From an uncultured Collinsella sp. (GTDB taxonomy: Bacteria; Actinomycetota; Coriobacteriia; Coriobacteriales; Coriobacteriaceae), in contig URRJ01000037.1 in assembly GCA_900550205.1 (NCBI GenBank), positions 1-14,631 of the forward strand: a stretch of DNA of 14,631 bases, given 5' to 3'. The notes beneath the pieces are model-generated. The model was not told where the DNA came from. It was given only the letters and a program-made list of their open reading frames with translations, and did no database searches. The position numbers and the translations under genes are program-made. This document shows positions 14,511-14,631 of the stretch, one piece after another (position 1 is the first letter of the stretch; the number at the start of each line of letters is the position of its first letter).

Positions 14511-14631
14511 GCCCATCGCGGGGACTTGAACCTGCGAAGGAGCGAGCGTCAAGAAAACGCGGAGCGTTTTTAGCGAGCTGGCGAGGACGCCGGCAGGCTG
14601 TATTTACGGATCCAATGCCGGTATTTCGTAT
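14511..14631. other. Unexplained sequence with inverted T-arm fragment and hairpin
   Basis: GGACTTGAACC at 14522-14532 is the exact reverse complement of GGTTCAAGTCC in the T-arm of tRNA-Leu (14443-14453). It is followed by a hairpin AAAACGC-GGA-GCGTTTT (14554-14570) ending in TTTTT. Bases around the fragment do not fold into a full minus-strand tRNA: the T-stem partners do not pair. It may be the start of a repeated element or a scar of integration near the tRNA. The window ends inside it, so its extent is unknown. Confidence 0.45.

Noticed and set aside
14511..14540. Minus-strand tRNA 3' end
   Set aside because: The T-loop TTCAAGT is present, but the flanking T-stem positions pair in only two of five places and no matching acceptor or anticodon arm is visible.
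14468..14631. Open + frame reading RGLEPAKERASRKRG past tRNA-Leu
   Set aside because: It begins with TTG inside the terminator region, includes the inverted T-arm fragment and has no ribosome-binding site. This looks like the spurious protein typical of antisense tRNA-like sequence.

Overview
The window looks like a chromosomal segment of a high-G+C Gram-positive bacterium of the class Coriobacteriia, most probably Collinsella or a close relative. That assignment is an inference. It rests on base composition, codon use, the actinobacterial style of the Tad genes, and the order rsmI-metG-ksgA-tatD. No marker in the window proves the genus.

Bases 1-8188 are the 3' two thirds of a Tad/Flp (tight adherence) type IVc pilus operon, all on the + strand and tightly packed. 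The order is a 5'-truncated TadZ/CpaE-like ATPase, the CpaF/TadA secretion ATPase, TadB and TadC platform proteins, a Flp pilin, an unrecognised membrane-anchored protein, a second short Flp-like pilin, a TadE-like pseudopilin, a 720-aa TadG-like protein with a cysteine-rich centre, a second TadE-like pseudopilin, and a DUF192 protein. Most neighbours overlap (ATGA, TAATG, GTGA or longer), so translational coupling is likely. All four pilin or pseudopilin leaders share the motif A-Q-x-T-x-E.

Bases 8189-8840 hold tRNA-Phe(GAA) with its own promoter and terminator. They are followed by a non-coding block with three 62-bp tandem units. Each unit is an imperfect inverted repeat with 14-nt arms and an 18-nt centre. 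A GACCG/CGGTC palindrome and a TATACT box come next.

Bases 8841-9902 encode a cytoplasmic GH5-like protein. It keeps the nucleophile motif GEWS but has DTP where clan GH-A enzymes have the acid/base motif NEP. Bases 9909-14337 are RNA-related housekeeping genes plus tatD: rsmI, metG, a strong terminator, ksgA (rsmA), and tatD overlapping ksgA. tRNA-Leu(CAG) with promoter and terminator follows. The last ~120 bases carry an inverted copy of 11 bases of the tRNA-Leu T-arm and a 7-bp hairpin in otherwise unexplained sequence.

The best candidates for something not previously described are the 62-bp tandem inverted repeats, the GH5-like probable pseudoenzyme beside them, and the accessory parts of this Tad locus (the orphan membrane protein, the Cys-rich TadG-like protein and the DUF192 protein).
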